Below, in pieces: positions 45,185 through 54,799 of a DNA stretch of 59,195 nt. Origin of the DNA: Streptomyces sp. CB01881 (GTDB taxonomy: Bacteria > Actinomycetota > Actinomycetes > Streptomycetales > Streptomycetaceae). The notes under the pieces were generated by a model. It was not told where the DNA came from and did no database searches. It saw nothing but the letters and a program-made list of their open reading frames with translations. Positions within the stretch are counted from its first letter, which is position 1. Each line of letters starts with the position of its first letter. The stretch spans positions 11,214,777-11,273,971 of the forward strand of contig NZ_CP026498.1 in NCBI RefSeq assembly GCF_002953255.1. The letters are read 5' to 3'. A program made the position numbers and the translations under genes.

Positions 45185-45976
45185 GTGACCGACGCACCCA
45201 GCCAAACCGACGCCGCCTTGCCGGACGAGCTCCCGCATCACCAGACGCTCCTGGACGAGACGGACTGGGCGTCACTGGCCACCCCGTGCGGGACAGGCGA
45301 AATCCTTCCGGCAGCGCTGGCACGCCTCCTCGATCCCGATTCGGGCACCAGAGCTGCGGCCGTCGTCGACGCCCTCGGGGCGGTGACCCACCAGAACAGC
45401 ATCTACGAAGCCACCGTGCCCGTAGCGCTGTATGTGGCGGCCATTCTCAACCATCCGGCCACCGCGACGGGCGACTACAGACAGGATGCGGACCGGGCGC
45501 CGCATCGTCCCACCCGCGCGGCACTCCTGGACTGGCTCAGCAGCACCGCCTACGACGCCGACGACGAGAACGTGGCCGTCGGCGAACGCCACTGCGGAAA
45601 AGAGTTTCTCGACCACTATCAGGAGATGCGCGCGTTTCGCGACCTGCGTCCAGTGCTCTACTCCGCCGTCCAGCCTCTCCTTGGCCACGACGACGCGGAG
45701 GTACGTGCCGCAGCCGTCGTTGCCGCCATCCCCTTGGTGGAGCACCCGGCTCTCGCTCTGCACCGAGGAGAGTTGACCGACCGAGCCCGCAATCTACTGG
45801 CCACCAGCACGGACCGTTACAAGCGCGACCGTGTCTTCGACGCGCTGAAGGCGTGGGGACATGACACGAGCGGCCTGGAGAACGCGGACGACCTGAGCGC
45901 TCGCGAACTTCGTGCCCGTCGCATAGCCGAACGCGCTTCCTGGGCGGGTGGTTACGCCGAAGAACCGCCGTTCTGA
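45185..45976 (+). CDS. HEAT-like hypothetical protein (263 aa)
   Basis: The product is made of helical pairs (ARLLDPDSGTRAAAVVDALG, VQPLLGHDDAEVRAAAVVAA) that resemble HEAT repeats, in a soluble protein. This architecture is common among hypothetical proteins that bind partners, including some immunity proteins of toxin systems, but no toxin is seen here. A TATAGC box ends eight bases before GTG 45185 and there is no ribosome site, so the mRNA is probably leaderless. An IS element is inserted just past its stop. Confidence 0.6.
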   Translation: MTDAPSQTDAALPDELPHHQTLLDETDWASLATPCGTGEILPAALARLLDPDSGTRAAAVVDALGAVTHQNSIYEATVPVALYVAAILNHPATATGDYRQDADRAPHRPTRAALLDWLSSTAYDADDENVAVGERHCGKEFLDHYQEMRAFRDLRPVLYSAVQPLLGHDDAEVRAAAVVAAIPLVEHPALALHRGELTDRARNLLATSTDRYKRDRVFDALKAWGHDTSGLENADDLSARELRARRIAERASWAGGYAEEPPF

Positions 45977-46006
45977 CTCAAGGAGTGGCAGTGCCCCCAG
46001 CCCCGG

Positions 46007-46774
46007 CTAATTACTGAGCGGTCGCCATCTTCGAACGTGCTGGTCGGAGAGGCTGGCGTGACGGCTCTCCGGGGTGCTCGTGCTGGTCGCGGGCGGGAGT
46101 CTGCCGTGTAGATCGTCTGGCAGAGGGGTCTTTGCGGATTCCGGTCCGTCCCTGTCCGCACGGCTCCTACGCTCCGGCTCATGGTGGATCCCGATGTGCT
46201 GGAGCGGATCGCCGCGCGCCGCGCGGAACTGGACAATTCCGCAGCGTTCGGCGACCTGGTCGGGCAGGACGGTGCCGGCGGCGTTGTCGTGGGCGGAGGC
46301 GGCCGGGACGACGACGCCGATGATCAGCCCCATGACGTCCACGGCCAGTCCCTGCTTGCGCCCCGACACCTTCTTGTTCGCGTCCGGTCCCGTCGTGGTC
46401 TTCGGGACACCGGCGGCCGCGCGGACGGACCGGGTGTCGATGATCACGAGGGACGGGTCCCCTGATCGGCGGGCTCTCTCCCGCACCTGGCGGCGCAGGA
46501 GTTCCTGGATCCGCTGGTCGGGCCCGTCCTGGCGCCACAGGCCGAAGTAGTAGAACACCGCCGACCGGGACGGCAGGTCATGGGGCGGGTACCGCCACTG
46601 ACAGCCCGTCCGGTTCTGGTGGAAGATCGCATTCACGATCTCCCGCAGATCACAGGACCCCGGATCCCCGGTCGCCAACCGCGACACCCGGTCCTGCTTC
46701 CAGGCCGTGATCATCGGTTCGATCAACGCCCACCGCTCATCCGATAAGTCGCTCGGATACGCCCGCCTGTCCAT
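46007..46774 (-). pseudogene. IS5-family transposase, C-terminally truncated
   Basis: From ATG 46774 the product starts DRRAYPSDLSDERWALIEPM, with REIVNAIFHQNRTGCQWRYP (the DUF4096-type N-terminal domain) and the first catalytic aspartate in VIIDTRSV. After VAERCGIVQF the frame enters the terminal DNA of the element; the second aspartate and the glutamate region of the DDE site are absent. An internal deletion has removed them, so it cannot transpose on its own. Confidence 0.75.
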
Positions 46775-46876
46775 GTGCTGCAGAACATCACCCGAACCCC
46801 GACTGGCACGCCAGTACGGCCAACGTTCACACGTACGAGCGATCACGAAACAAGAGAAAAGGGACTTAACGTCCAC
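46014..46876 (-). mobile_element. Decayed IS5-family element
   Basis: The transposase remnant and flanking non-coding ends. Its low-coordinate end (46014-46120) matches the isolated repeat at 21350-21470. I could not fix its inverted repeats or a target duplication. It lies between the HEAT-like gene and a fragment starting near 46870. Confidence 0.6.
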
Positions 46877-47074
46877 TCATTCGACGACGAGGACGACCAG
46901 GACGACGTGCCCGGCGAGCTGGACGCCGCGCTGGAGTGGGCCCGCGCCGGGGTGTGCGTCCTCCAGCAATCCCTGCCCTGGCCGTTCCGCGACGTCCTGG
47001 CTGGCAGGGCCGGGGTCTATCCCTGCCGGGGACACCAGCACGTCTGGTGTCTGGTCCGCATCCCAGGATGCTGA
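46866..47074 (+). pseudogene. Gene fragment cut by the IS element
   Basis: Immediately beyond the IS a plus-strand frame reads FDDEDDQDDVPGELDAALEW, ARAGVCVLQQSLPWPFRDVL and ends VWCLVRIPGC. It has no start of its own and may be the 3' part of a gene interrupted by the insertion. Unrecognised. Confidence 0.3.
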
Positions 47075-47138
47075 GTACTCGGCGCCCATCCCTCTGGCTG
47101 AGAGCTCGGGAGGGAGGGGCGTCGGGTGTCGGGGCGGT

Positions 47139-47400
47139 CTATCCGCAGGCTCCCGTCTGGAGTTCACGCACCGGCGCGCGGAGGTCGATGACTGCCACGC
47201 CGTTCGGGGCGTCGATGCCGCCTTTGCCGAAGCGGATCCAGACCGGGACCGCGCCAGCGTCGCGGGCGAAGGCGAGTTTGGCGGCGGAGGACGGGTTGGG
47301 CGCGGAGTCGATCTCCATGACGATGTCCGCGGCGCCGAGTTGGCGGATGACGGTGTCCAGGCGGCCGTAGCGGGTGGCGCCGGGCTCTGGTGCTGACCAC
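47139..47400 (-). pseudogene. CoiA-like / nuclease-like gene fragment
   Basis: The minus strand encodes GRLDTVIRQLGAADIVMEID, SAPNPSSAAKLAFARDAGAV and PVWIRFGKGGIDAPNGVAVI before its stop. A (L/V)xIDSAPNPxSxxKLxFARDAGA stretch is seen in streptomycete CoiA-like and endonuclease-like hypothetical proteins. The part upstream is out of frame. Confidence 0.4.
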
Positions 47401-47659
47401 TTGGGCGACCGGGCGTACGGTGAAGACGCGGCCGTGGCCACCCCGCGCCTGCCCGGCGGGACCGGGCGGGCGCGGCGGCCCGCGAGGGCGGGAGCGCCGA
47501 CACCGCGCCGAGGCCGTCGCAGCAACTGGTCGAGCTCGCTCAGGCCGGTTTTGTGCCGGTTGTCGGCCACGCCGGGCCGCAGGTCGACTGGGGAGGCGGG
47601 CCGCGGCGCCGGTGTCGGTGGGCGGGCCCGGCCGGCTGTGGTCGGGTCGGCGTCCGGGG

Positions 47660-49342
47660 TCAGATGGCGGGGCTGTCGAGGTAGGTGTAGGTGCTCTGGG
47701 TGCTGCCGCCGATGGTGGTGACCGTGATGGTGATTCCTCCGGTGGGGTGGGGCGGGGCGGTGGCGGTGATCGTCTGGTCGGAGATGACGGCGAAGGGCGC
47801 GGGGGTGTTGCCGAAGGTGACTTCCTGGGTGGTGGCGAGGTTGGCGCCGGTGATGGTGACTTTGGTGCCGCCGCCGGTGGGTCCGGTGTCGGGGTTGACG
47901 GCGGTCACGGAGGGTGCGTCGACGTAGGTGAAGGTCAGGCCGGTGGCGTTGCCGGCGGGGGTGATGACGGTGACGGGCACCGGGCCGGAGGTCGGAGCGC
48001 CGGGGATGGCGACGGTGGCGGCGGTGTCGGTGACGGACTGGACGGGGGCCACTCGGGAGCCGAAGCGCACCGAGGTGGCCGAGGCCAGGTTGGCGCCGGT
48101 GATGACCGCGGTGCCGCCGCCGGTGACGGGGCCCAGGGTGGGGCTGATCCCGGTCAGCAGCGGGGCGGGGCGGTAGTAGAAGGCGCCGAAGACGGCAGTG
48201 CCGCCCGGGGTGGTGACGGTCACAGGGACCGCGCCCTGTCCGGCCGGGGCGCGGACGGTGACGGAGGTCGCGGTGTTGGCCAGGATGGCGGCGGGGCTGT
48301 TGCCGAAGCGCACGGAGGTTGCGCCGGCCAGGTCGTGACCCCGGATGGTCACGATGGTGCCACCGGCGGTGGTGCCCTGGCCGGGTACGAGTGTCAGAGC
48401 GATCACCCTGACGGCGTTGTCGGCGTTGTCCGTCACGTACAGCCGGGTCCCGGTGGGGGTGACCGCGACGCAGACGGGGCCGTTGCCGACCGGGATGCTG
48501 CCGGTGGCGGTGTTGGTGGCGGTGTCGATCACGCTCACGGCGTTGTCGGTGAAGTCGGCGGTGTAGACGGCGGTCCCGTCCGGACTCACGGCCACGAAAC
48601 GCGGCAGGGTGCCGACGCCGATGGTGGCGATGGCGGTGGTGGTGGCGGTGTCGATCACACTGACGCTGTTGCTCCCCGCATTGCAGACATAGGCGCGGGT
48701 GCCGTCCGGGCCGAAGGCGACGATCACCGGCACGTCGCCGGCGGTGAAGCTGCCCGTGACGGTGTTGGTCGCGGTGTCGATCACACTGACGGAGCTGTCG
48801 CCGACGCAGCAGACGTAGGCGTGGGCGCCGTCGGGGGTGACGGCGACGCCGACCGGCATGGGGCCGGTGGTCACGGTAGCGGTGACGGTGTTGGTCGCGG
48901 TGTCGACCACACTGAGGGTGTTGGTGCCCTGGCTGGTGACGTAGGCGCGGGCGCCGTCCGGGGAGAGCGCCACCGCGACGGCTGCGGCACCGACCGCGAT
49001 GGTGGCCGTGAGGGTGTTGGTGGCAGTGTCGATCACCCCGAGGGTGCCGTCGTCGAACAGGGTCACGTAGACGCGCGTGCCGTCCGGCGAGACCGCCGTG
49101 AGGAACGGGCTGCCAGCGGCGGCGATGGTCGCGGTGACGGAGTTGGTGACGGTGTCGATCACGCTGATGGTGTTCGACGCCCGGTTCGCGACGTAGGCGC
49201 GTGCCCCGTCCGGGGTCAGGGCCACCCCCAGCGGGGAGCTGCCGACGGGGATGGTGGTGCCGGCCGGTGGCAGCAGCGTGGAACGTTGCGATGGCAGCGC
49301 GACGGCGGCCAGTAGCGGATCAGGTCGGGTCAAGACGCTCAT
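47660..49342 (-). CDS. YVTN beta-propeller plus IPT/TIG domain protein (560 aa)
   Basis: Residues 25-320 hold seven YVTN-type repeats (pattern VAxxPDGxxxYVxNxxxxTxSVIDTATNT), enough for a closed seven-bladed propeller. Three IPT/TIG immunoglobulin-like domains follow (LVPGQGTTAGGTIVTIRG, ISPTLGPVTGGGTAVITG, VNPDTGPTGGGTKVTITG). ATG 49342 follows AAGG; no signal peptide or sortase motif is visible, which is unusual for such surface-type folds. Both fold types bind proteins or glycans. It is one of three TIG genes within 9 kb. Role unknown. Confidence 0.85.
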   Translation of the reverse strand: MSVLTRPDPLLAAVALPSQRSTLLPPAGTTIPVGSSPLGVALTPDGARAYVANRASNTISVIDTVTNSVTATIAAAGSPFLTAVSPDGTRVYVTLFDDGTLGVIDTATNTLTATIAVGAAAVAVALSPDGARAYVTSQGTNTLSVVDTATNTVTATVTTGPMPVGVAVTPDGAHAYVCCVGDSSVSVIDTATNTVTGSFTAGDVPVIVAFGPDGTRAYVCNAGSNSVSVIDTATTTAIATIGVGTLPRFVAVSPDGTAVYTADFTDNAVSVIDTATNTATGSIPVGNGPVCVAVTPTGTRLYVTDNADNAVRVIALTLVPGQGTTAGGTIVTIRGHDLAGATSVRFGNSPAAILANTATSVTVRAPAGQGAVPVTVTTPGGTAVFGAFYYRPAPLLTGISPTLGPVTGGGTAVITGANLASATSVRFGSRVAPVQSVTDTAATVAIPGAPTSGPVPVTVITPAGNATGLTFTYVDAPSVTAVNPDTGPTGGGTKVTITGANLATTQEVTFGNTPAPFAVISDQTITATAPPHPTGGITITVTTIGGSTQSTYTYLDSPAI

Positions 49343-50010
49343 GACGCAGCCTTTCTGAGAGCACGTAGTCAAGCGACCACGCAGGAACGGCTGCGACCGC
49401 CTCCAGCATGTTCCCCGGCAGAGGATGGGCGGCCCGCCGCTTCAACTACTTAAAGTGACGCACGATGTCAAACAGGTGACAAGAGTCGGTCGTGCGGCAT
49501 CACCCGAACAGCCCAGCGCACAGGGACGGCGCTCGCCGAAACCCGGTCCGACAGGACTCCGCTCGCTGCCCCATGTCCTGATTTCTCGTCATGCGGCCAC
49601 GCTAGGGCTCCAGAGCGGAAAGCTACGTTGAGGCTCACGCTCAGGCCGACCGAACGGCACACCGTCCGCCGGGGCGCCGACCCACTGGCCACGTTTACCT
49701 GGCCGCCGATCCGGTCGTGCCCCTAACACGTGTCCCTTCGACGGGTTGGCCAGTTGATCGGATGTGTCCATCCGATTAGTGATCACCTGCGATGTGGGAC
49801 CGGATCGAGCCGCGATGCCTGCAGACCCGGTCCACGGACGTCGATGAGCCGACCGTCGTAGAACGCCCGAGGTCCGGTTGGGGTCGCGGCCGGTCCCCGG
49901 AGCGGCCTGGCACTGGTGGAAGGTGGCGGCCCGCCCGGTGCCGCCGTTGTCCGTCAAGGAACGGGGCGACAGCGGGGTCGGCACCGGTCTCGGAGCACGC
50001 ACGGCGACCA
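49343..50010. other. Long leader region of the YVTN/TIG gene
   Basis: No gene seen. Like the leaders of the other two TIG genes it is several hundred bases long and contains a GGTCGGCCTGAGC phrase. At its far end lies CGGATG-TGTC-CATCCG (49759-49774) beside GATTAGTGATCAC, resembling the dyad region upstream of the other two genes. Confidence 0.4.
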
Positions 50011-50607
50011 TCACCGGGGTGCAGCCGTGCCGGGTGACGTCGCGGGCGGGGCATCCGCGGCCCCGCGTGCGATGCGGGCGCGGGCGTCGGCCGGCAGGAC
50101 GACGAGGTACTGCCGGTCGGTGTCCTCGACCCGGGCCAGCGTGACGGAGGTGCCGGCCGCCGCGAGCGCCTCGGCGGCCGGCCCGGCCTCCTCCGTCATC
50201 CGGTCGAGCCGCGCGAAGTGCCGGGCGAGGTCCTTTGCCGGGCCGGTGATCCAGACCGCGATCCGCGCACCCCGGCGCAGCGTGGCGAGCAGGTCCGTCC
50301 GCAGCGGCCCGTCTTCGGCGTCCTGGAGGAGCAGGTCGTGCAGGCGTTCCTGCCCGCACGGCCGGGACGGCGCCGCCTCGGCCAGCACCCGGCACTTGCG
50401 GCACGAGGCCAGGCCCCGGGGCCGGAAGTGGTGCAGGAACAGCTTCAGGTACCGGCCGCGGATCCCGCACAGGGTACGGCTCCCGCCCCCGGCGTGCTCG
50501 ACCCCGGGCACGCCCTCGACCTCGACGGCGGGGAACCCGGCCGGCTCGCGTGCGGTGGCGAACGACCAGGCCCCGCCCGAGTCGCCCATACCGGGAGTGT
50601 CGGTCAT
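50011..50607 (-). CDS. Hypothetical protein (198 aa)
   Basis: From ATG 50607. The N-terminal half has a possible metal site (TLCGIRGRYLKLFLHHFRPR ... ASCRKCRVLAEA). The C-terminal half is helical and then beta (GARIAVWITGPAKDLARHFA, VTLARVEDTDRQYLVVLPAD). No family recognised. No clear ribosome site, so it may be leaderless. It is divergent from the secreted-protein gene. Confidence 0.55.
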   Translation of the reverse strand: MTDTPGMGDSGGAWSFATAREPAGFPAVEVEGVPGVEHAGGGSRTLCGIRGRYLKLFLHHFRPRGLASCRKCRVLAEAAPSRPCGQERLHDLLLQDAEDGPLRTDLLATLRRGARIAVWITGPAKDLARHFARLDRMTEEAGPAAEALAAAGTSVTLARVEDTDRQYLVVLPADARARIARGAADAPPATSPGTAAPR

Positions 50608-50889
50608 GCGAGGCAGCATGCCACGCCCGAGACCACCACCCGCGTGGCGGAACAGGCGCAGCCGCACGGCTCACACACCGCGCCCTGTGGCCGGGTACAG
50701 CCCCGAATGCAGCACCACGCCTCCCACCACTGATCATCCGGAGCGGAGACCAACACGGTCACCGGCTCCCGCCTGGTCGGAGCGGGCAGCAACGCCGAGA
50801 CCGGGTGCGTCGCCAAGGCGGCCTACCGGCACGCCCACGAACGGACGCCGGTCACCGCCACCGGCACCACCGGCCGGTACGTGTACGGC

Positions 50890-51453
50890 ATGACTACTCC
50901 CCGCCGCCCATGGCGCCCCGCCACAACCCTCCTGTTCGCCCTGTCCGCCGCGGTCCCGCTGCTCACCGGATACCCGGCCCACGCCGACCCCGCCGAGCCC
51001 ACGACCGACGCCACCTGTGTGCTGAACGCCCACGGCGCCTTCGCCACCGCCGTCGCCCCGGGGGGCGTCGACCTCCCGGCGCCCAACACGCTGGCCATGA
51101 CCGGCACCGTGTCGTGCGTGGACGCCGCCGGCGCGCCCCTGGCAACCGGGGCCTTCGAGCGCACCGTCACCATGCCGGCCACCGAGTGCACCGGCGACGA
51201 ACACGGGGACACCTCCACCACGAACGTCCACTGGACCGACCAAACCGCCTCCGCCTTCAGGTTCGACAAGATCGACGTGGTGAAGGTGAACGGCACCGCC
51301 TCGCTCGTCATCACCGGCGGCGTCACGGCCGACAGCGCGCGCTTCGCCGACGACACCATCAACGCGGTGGGCACCAGCACCGGCACCGGATGCGGCACCC
51401 CGGCCGGCGAGACCGCCGTCGACTCGACCATCGTGCTCCGCCTCGCCCACTGA
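50890..51453 (+). CDS. Secreted hypothetical protein (187 aa)
   Basis: ATG 50890 gives a Sec signal peptide (RRPWRPATTLLFALSAAVPL ... AHA). The mature part has a Thr/Ala/Val-rich beta-type sequence with four cysteines (ATCVLNAHG, VSCVDAAG, ATECTGDEH, TGCGTPAGE), probably two disulfides in an immunoglobulin-like fold. The composition resembles the other small secreted protein at 7.5 kb. The EF-hand gene begins 48 bp downstream, so the two may be cotranscribed. Confidence 0.65.
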   Translation: MTTPRRPWRPATTLLFALSAAVPLLTGYPAHADPAEPTTDATCVLNAHGAFATAVAPGGVDLPAPNTLAMTGTVSCVDAAGAPLATGAFERTVTMPATECTGDEHGDTSTTNVHWTDQTASAFRFDKIDVVKVNGTASLVITGGVTADSARFADDTINAVGTSTGTGCGTPAGETAVDSTIVLRLAH

Positions 51454-51500
51454 ACCTCCCAGCCCGCCGGCACCCACCCGTACGTGAAGGAAGACCCGAC

Positions 51501-52034
51501 ATGCCCCTCCCCCGGACTGAGCCGCAGACGGCCCCGGCCCACGACGGATCCCCGAAGGCCCGCATCTACGCGATGCTGGACACGGACGGAGACGGCGTAG
51601 CCTCCCGCCACGACTACTTCGTCCGGATCGACCGGGCCCAACAGGCAACCGGACGCGGCAACGACGACCCCCTGGTCATCGCCGCCCGCGCCACCGGCGA
51701 ACGGGCCTGGGCAGCGATGGACGCCAACGGCGACGGCCTGATGACCTACCAGGAGTACGCCGCCTGGGTGGACGCCGAGAAGTTCGACACCGTCTGCCAG
51801 TACGCCCTGGGCGCCCTGTTCGACCTCGCCGACACCGACCAGGACGGCGCCCTGGACCGCCTGCAGTTCACCCTGCTGCGCCAGGCGCTGGGCAACCGGG
51901 GCGACAACGCCGACGCGGCCTTCGACGCCCTGGACAGCGACGGAGACGGGCGCGTCAGCCGCGCACAGTACCTGGCCTCGATCCGCGCCTACGTCACGGG
52001 CGGCGACTCCCCCATGGGCGACGCCCTGTACTGA
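51501..52034 (+). CDS. Four-EF-hand calcium-binding protein
   Basis: The 177-aa protein has four canonical EF-hand loops: DTDGDGVASRHD, DANGDGLMTYQE, DTDQDGALDRLQ and DSDGDGRVSRAQ, spaced as two pairs; loops 1, 3 and 4 lack the final Glu but keep the Asp positions. Calcium is the likely ligand. This is the layout of calerythrin-like cytosolic calcium buffers or sensors of actinomycetes. ATG 51501 follows AAGGAA. No signal peptide. Confidence 0.88.
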   Translation: MPLPRTEPQTAPAHDGSPKARIYAMLDTDGDGVASRHDYFVRIDRAQQATGRGNDDPLVIAARATGERAWAAMDANGDGLMTYQEYAAWVDAEKFDTVCQYALGALFDLADTDQDGALDRLQFTLLRQALGNRGDNADAAFDALDSDGDGRVSRAQYLASIRAYVTGGDSPMGDALY

Positions 52035-52687
52035 CCGCCTCGGCCACCCGCGACCTTGCTCGGGCTGCGCCCTCGGGCGCCTCGATGCCAGGCGGAGCTT
52101 CTCGTGGAGGAGGCGGACCTCCCACCACGGGTCGAGCCTGCTGCGCCGCTGCTGCTTCCGGTCCTTGCCGGTGGGCACGGGCAACCACAGCGGTCCGAGG
52201 CCTTCGACCTCCCGGGTCCGGGCGCAGTCCGGGCACTCGGAGGCCTCCGACGCCGCCTCGGTGCCGCAGCTCCCGGCCGGAGCCCTCGGGGCCGCCCAGA
52301 GGGCCCTTGCAGGTCCAGCAGGGCGGGCGGCTCCACGTGGGCGGTGCGGGCTGCCTGGAGGCGTTCCCGGTCCTCGCGGCGGACTTTGGCGGCCTTTCGC
52401 CTGGCGTGGCAGGGGTAGTAGGTGCCGCCCTTGCGGTGCGTCCAGTAGTCGCGCCTCTCCTGGTGCCGGACCTTCTCCTCCTTCGGGACCTGGCCGCAGT
52501 CGGCGCAGGCGAGGGTCCGCATCAGGTCGCGGTGGGCCTGGCGGGCCTTCTTCTCCCTCTCCTTCTGGCGCTGATCGTAGGCGGTGCGGTTGTTGGGGTT
52601 GTCGAGCGCGTCGGTCAGGGAGTGCCGGCCGCGGCTCGGTCCTGTCTGCGACATGCCCCGCATCGGTGCCGGGCGGGAGGCGGACAT
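52035..52687 (-). pseudogene. Frameshifted Cys-containing hypothetical gene
   Basis: From about ATG 52687 the minus strand encodes RHSLTDALDNPNNRTAYDQR, LACADCGQVPKEEKVRHQER and RDYWTHRKGGTYYPCHARRK, then the frame changes near 52300 and continues as ECPDCARTREVEGLGPLW and RLDPWWEVRLLHEKLRLASR. It is a basic, zinc-ribbon-like protein of mobile DNA style. The frame break and unclear end make it a pseudogene. Confidence 0.45.
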
Positions 52688-52814
52688 CGCTCTTCCGCCC
52701 CCGCCCCCGCCCGCCGCCACCGGTCGCTCGCGACCATGTGCGAGCCCGGGCGGAGAAGTTCTCCGCCCGGGCGGCTGAAGGCCTGCGCGACGCGTCCGCC
52801 GCGTGGGGTCGCCG

Positions 52815-53558
52815 TTAGATACCGGGGCCGGCCACGTAGGTGAAGGCGCCGACATCGGTGACGGAACCGCCGGTGGTGGTGACCACGACGTCGGCCGCGC
52901 CGGCGACGCCGGGCGGAGTGACGACGGTCAGCTCGGTGGCGCTGATCACCGCGAACGGTGCCAGGGTGCCGCCGACGGTGACCGACCCGGTGGTGGTCAG
53001 GTTGGTTCCGGTGATGGTGATCGCGGTGCCACCGGAGGTGGGGCCGGAGGTCGGCGTCAGAGTGGTGACCGTGGGCGCGTCCACGTAGGTGTAGGACAGC
53101 CCGTTGTTGGTGCCGCCCGCGGTGGTGACGCTCACCGAGACCGATCCGGCCGCCGCCCCGGCCGGCACGACGGCGGTGATCTGGCCGTCGGAGACCACGG
53201 TGGGAGTGACGGCGTTGGCGCCGAAGTTCACGGCGGTCGCGGTGGACAGGCCGGTGCCGGTGATGGTGACGGTCTCACCGCCGGCGGTGGCCCCGGACGT
53301 CGCGCTCAGCGAAGACTTGAACGGCGCGCCGATGTAGTAGAACGACAGCGGGTTGCTGGTCCCGCCGCCGGTGGTCACGGTGACGCCGACCGTGCCGGCC
53401 CCGGAGGGCGAGATGCAGGTGACCGAGGTGGGCGTGTTGGCGGTGATGGTGGCCAGCTTGCTGCCGAAGTGCACGGCGGTGGCGCCGGACAGGTTGGTGC
53501 CGGTGATGGTGACCGTGGTCCCGCCGGCGGTGGATCCCTGGTTCGGGCTGATAGGCAT
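52815..53558 (-). CDS. IPT/TIG triple-domain protein (247 aa)
   Basis: ATG 53558 has AGGAGG six bases upstream and starts PISPNQGSTAGGTTVTITG directly in a TIG domain. Three TIG domains of about 82 residues make up the whole protein, with no signal peptide, anchor or propeller. TIG domains are immunoglobulin-like and usually extracellular; export here would need another route. The gene is divergent from the seven-domain paralog and shares an inverted copy of its leader. Confidence 0.88.
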   Translation of the reverse strand: MPISPNQGSTAGGTTVTITGTNLSGATAVHFGSKLATITANTPTSVTCISPSGAGTVGVTVTTGGGTSNPLSFYYIGAPFKSSLSATSGATAGGETVTITGTGLSTATAVNFGANAVTPTVVSDGQITAVVPAGAAAGSVSVSVTTAGGTNNGLSYTYVDAPTVTTLTPTSGPTSGGTAITITGTNLTTTGSVTVGGTLAPFAVISATELTVVTPPGVAGAADVVVTTTGGSVTDVGAFTYVAGPGI

Positions 53559-54056
53559 GGTGTTCCTCCTGGACGATGGTTGGAACGAGTGGGAGTGGAA
53601 CCGTCCTCGGCAGTGCAAGCGGCCCATGGCGCCGACAAGCCGGCCGGTGGTCGGCCAACGGGATTGCTCGTCTTGGGTGTTCATCGGCGAGAGCGGAGTC
53701 TGCGGCTCGGTGGTCACACGGGACGGCCGAACAGTCGATGTGGCCACATCGAACTCCGGAGCCCGGACGGCGCCCGTGGGAACCCGGATGGTTGAGGCTG
53801 CCGATTCCCCGGCTCAGGCCGATCTGACGGTGGTGAAGGTGTCCGGGTGAGGTGCGCCGGACCAAGAACCGGCCTGCCCGACGGCAGTCCGGAGAAGGCG
53901 GGCCGGACGAGACCTGGGCCCTGATCACATGTGATTCGCCGCGCCGGCTGGTGAAGAACCCAGCCCTCTACGGGGTGCCCATCGCGGCGGCAGACCTGGG
54001 GGCTGACGGTAGGCCGACTGCCGCTCCCCCGGAGAGGGATGGGCGCCCACCCGGTT

Positions 54057-54074
54057 GGATACGTACACTAATCC
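54057..54074. promoter_or_regulatory. Conserved dyad, left leader copy
   Basis: GGATACGTACACTAATCC, with dyad symmetry GGAT-N2-GT-N2-AC-N2-ATCC, inside the 27-bp core shared with the right copy. Candidate operator or promoter element for the three-domain TIG gene. Confidence 0.5.
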
Positions 54075-54415
54075 ATTTGCCGGACGGCGGCCGCAATAGT
54101 CCTGACGATGCATCACTCTAATGGCCGAGCGTCCGCAGCCGCAAAAACGCCCCCGTGGTGGCGACCTGCCGGCGAGGCGCCCGGTGACCTGCGCATCTCG
54201 GCCCGGTTGCACCGGCGGCGGTCAGCGATCGACGGCCCGCGGTCGATTCCCGGCCGAGCGTCGACTCCCCGCCCGCGCGCCGGACAGCGGTCGGCGATCG
54301 GCTTCCCCTGCCGCGCGACGCACGGCAGGCGTCATACGGCGTGACTGCCGATGCGACACGCTCTGCCATTCGGGTGATCTACCGTCAGGGCTATTGCGGC
54401 CGTCGTCAGGCAAAT

Positions 54416-54433
54416 GGATTAGTGTACGTATCC
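54416..54433. promoter_or_regulatory. Conserved dyad, right leader copy
   Basis: GGATTAGTGTACGTATCC, the reverse complement of the left copy, at the matching place relative to the seven-domain TIG gene. The two copies lie about 360 bp apart. Confidence 0.5.
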
Positions 54434-54799
54434 AAACCGGTGCGCGCCCGTCCCTCCTGCGAGGGAGCGGTAGTCGGCCCATCGCCGACCCGAAAGGGCG
54501 GTCCGGGGTGAATGGCGCCCCCATGGGCACCCCGTGGAGGGCCGGACCTGCCAACCGGTCCGGCAAACTCACACTCCGTCCCTTCTCCACCACCGTCCGA
54601 TCGGCCTGAGCCGGAGATCTCCCGCAGTGCCGGCCGCCGCAACTCCACTGCAGACGGCGGCTCTCGGCGGCATGATCGCGCCGTTCTCCCCCGTCAACGA
54701 CACGACGTCGCCCCCAGCCATCCCGCCCGGGGAGCGACCGCGCGTCCACCCCCTCGTCCCGAGGGCCGTGCACACCACCTCCACCGATAGGGGCCCCGC

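Larger units (their letters stand above)
53559..54799. promoter_or_regulatory. Divergent leader region with a long imperfect inverted duplication
   Basis: No gene. The left half (minus-strand sense) and right half (plus-strand sense) are homologous to each other, so each TIG gene has its own copy of a 350-500 base leader. The best-conserved parts are 53965-54130 against 54350-54535, including a 27-bp identical core, and a GATCGGCCTGAGCCGG phrase closer to each start codon (about 53808 and 54600). This is a mirrored promoter-leader unit. Confidence 0.7.

Noticed and set aside
45185..45976. HEAT-like gene as an immunity gene of a polymorphic toxin
   Set aside because: No toxin, export domain or repeat protein is adjacent; the idea rests only on fold type.
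47390..49315. Long plus-strand open frame of 641 codons opposite the YVTN/TIG gene
   Set aside because: It is the Gly/Asp/Val-rich mirror of a repetitive GC-rich gene; the minus strand gives recognisable domains and has a sensible start.
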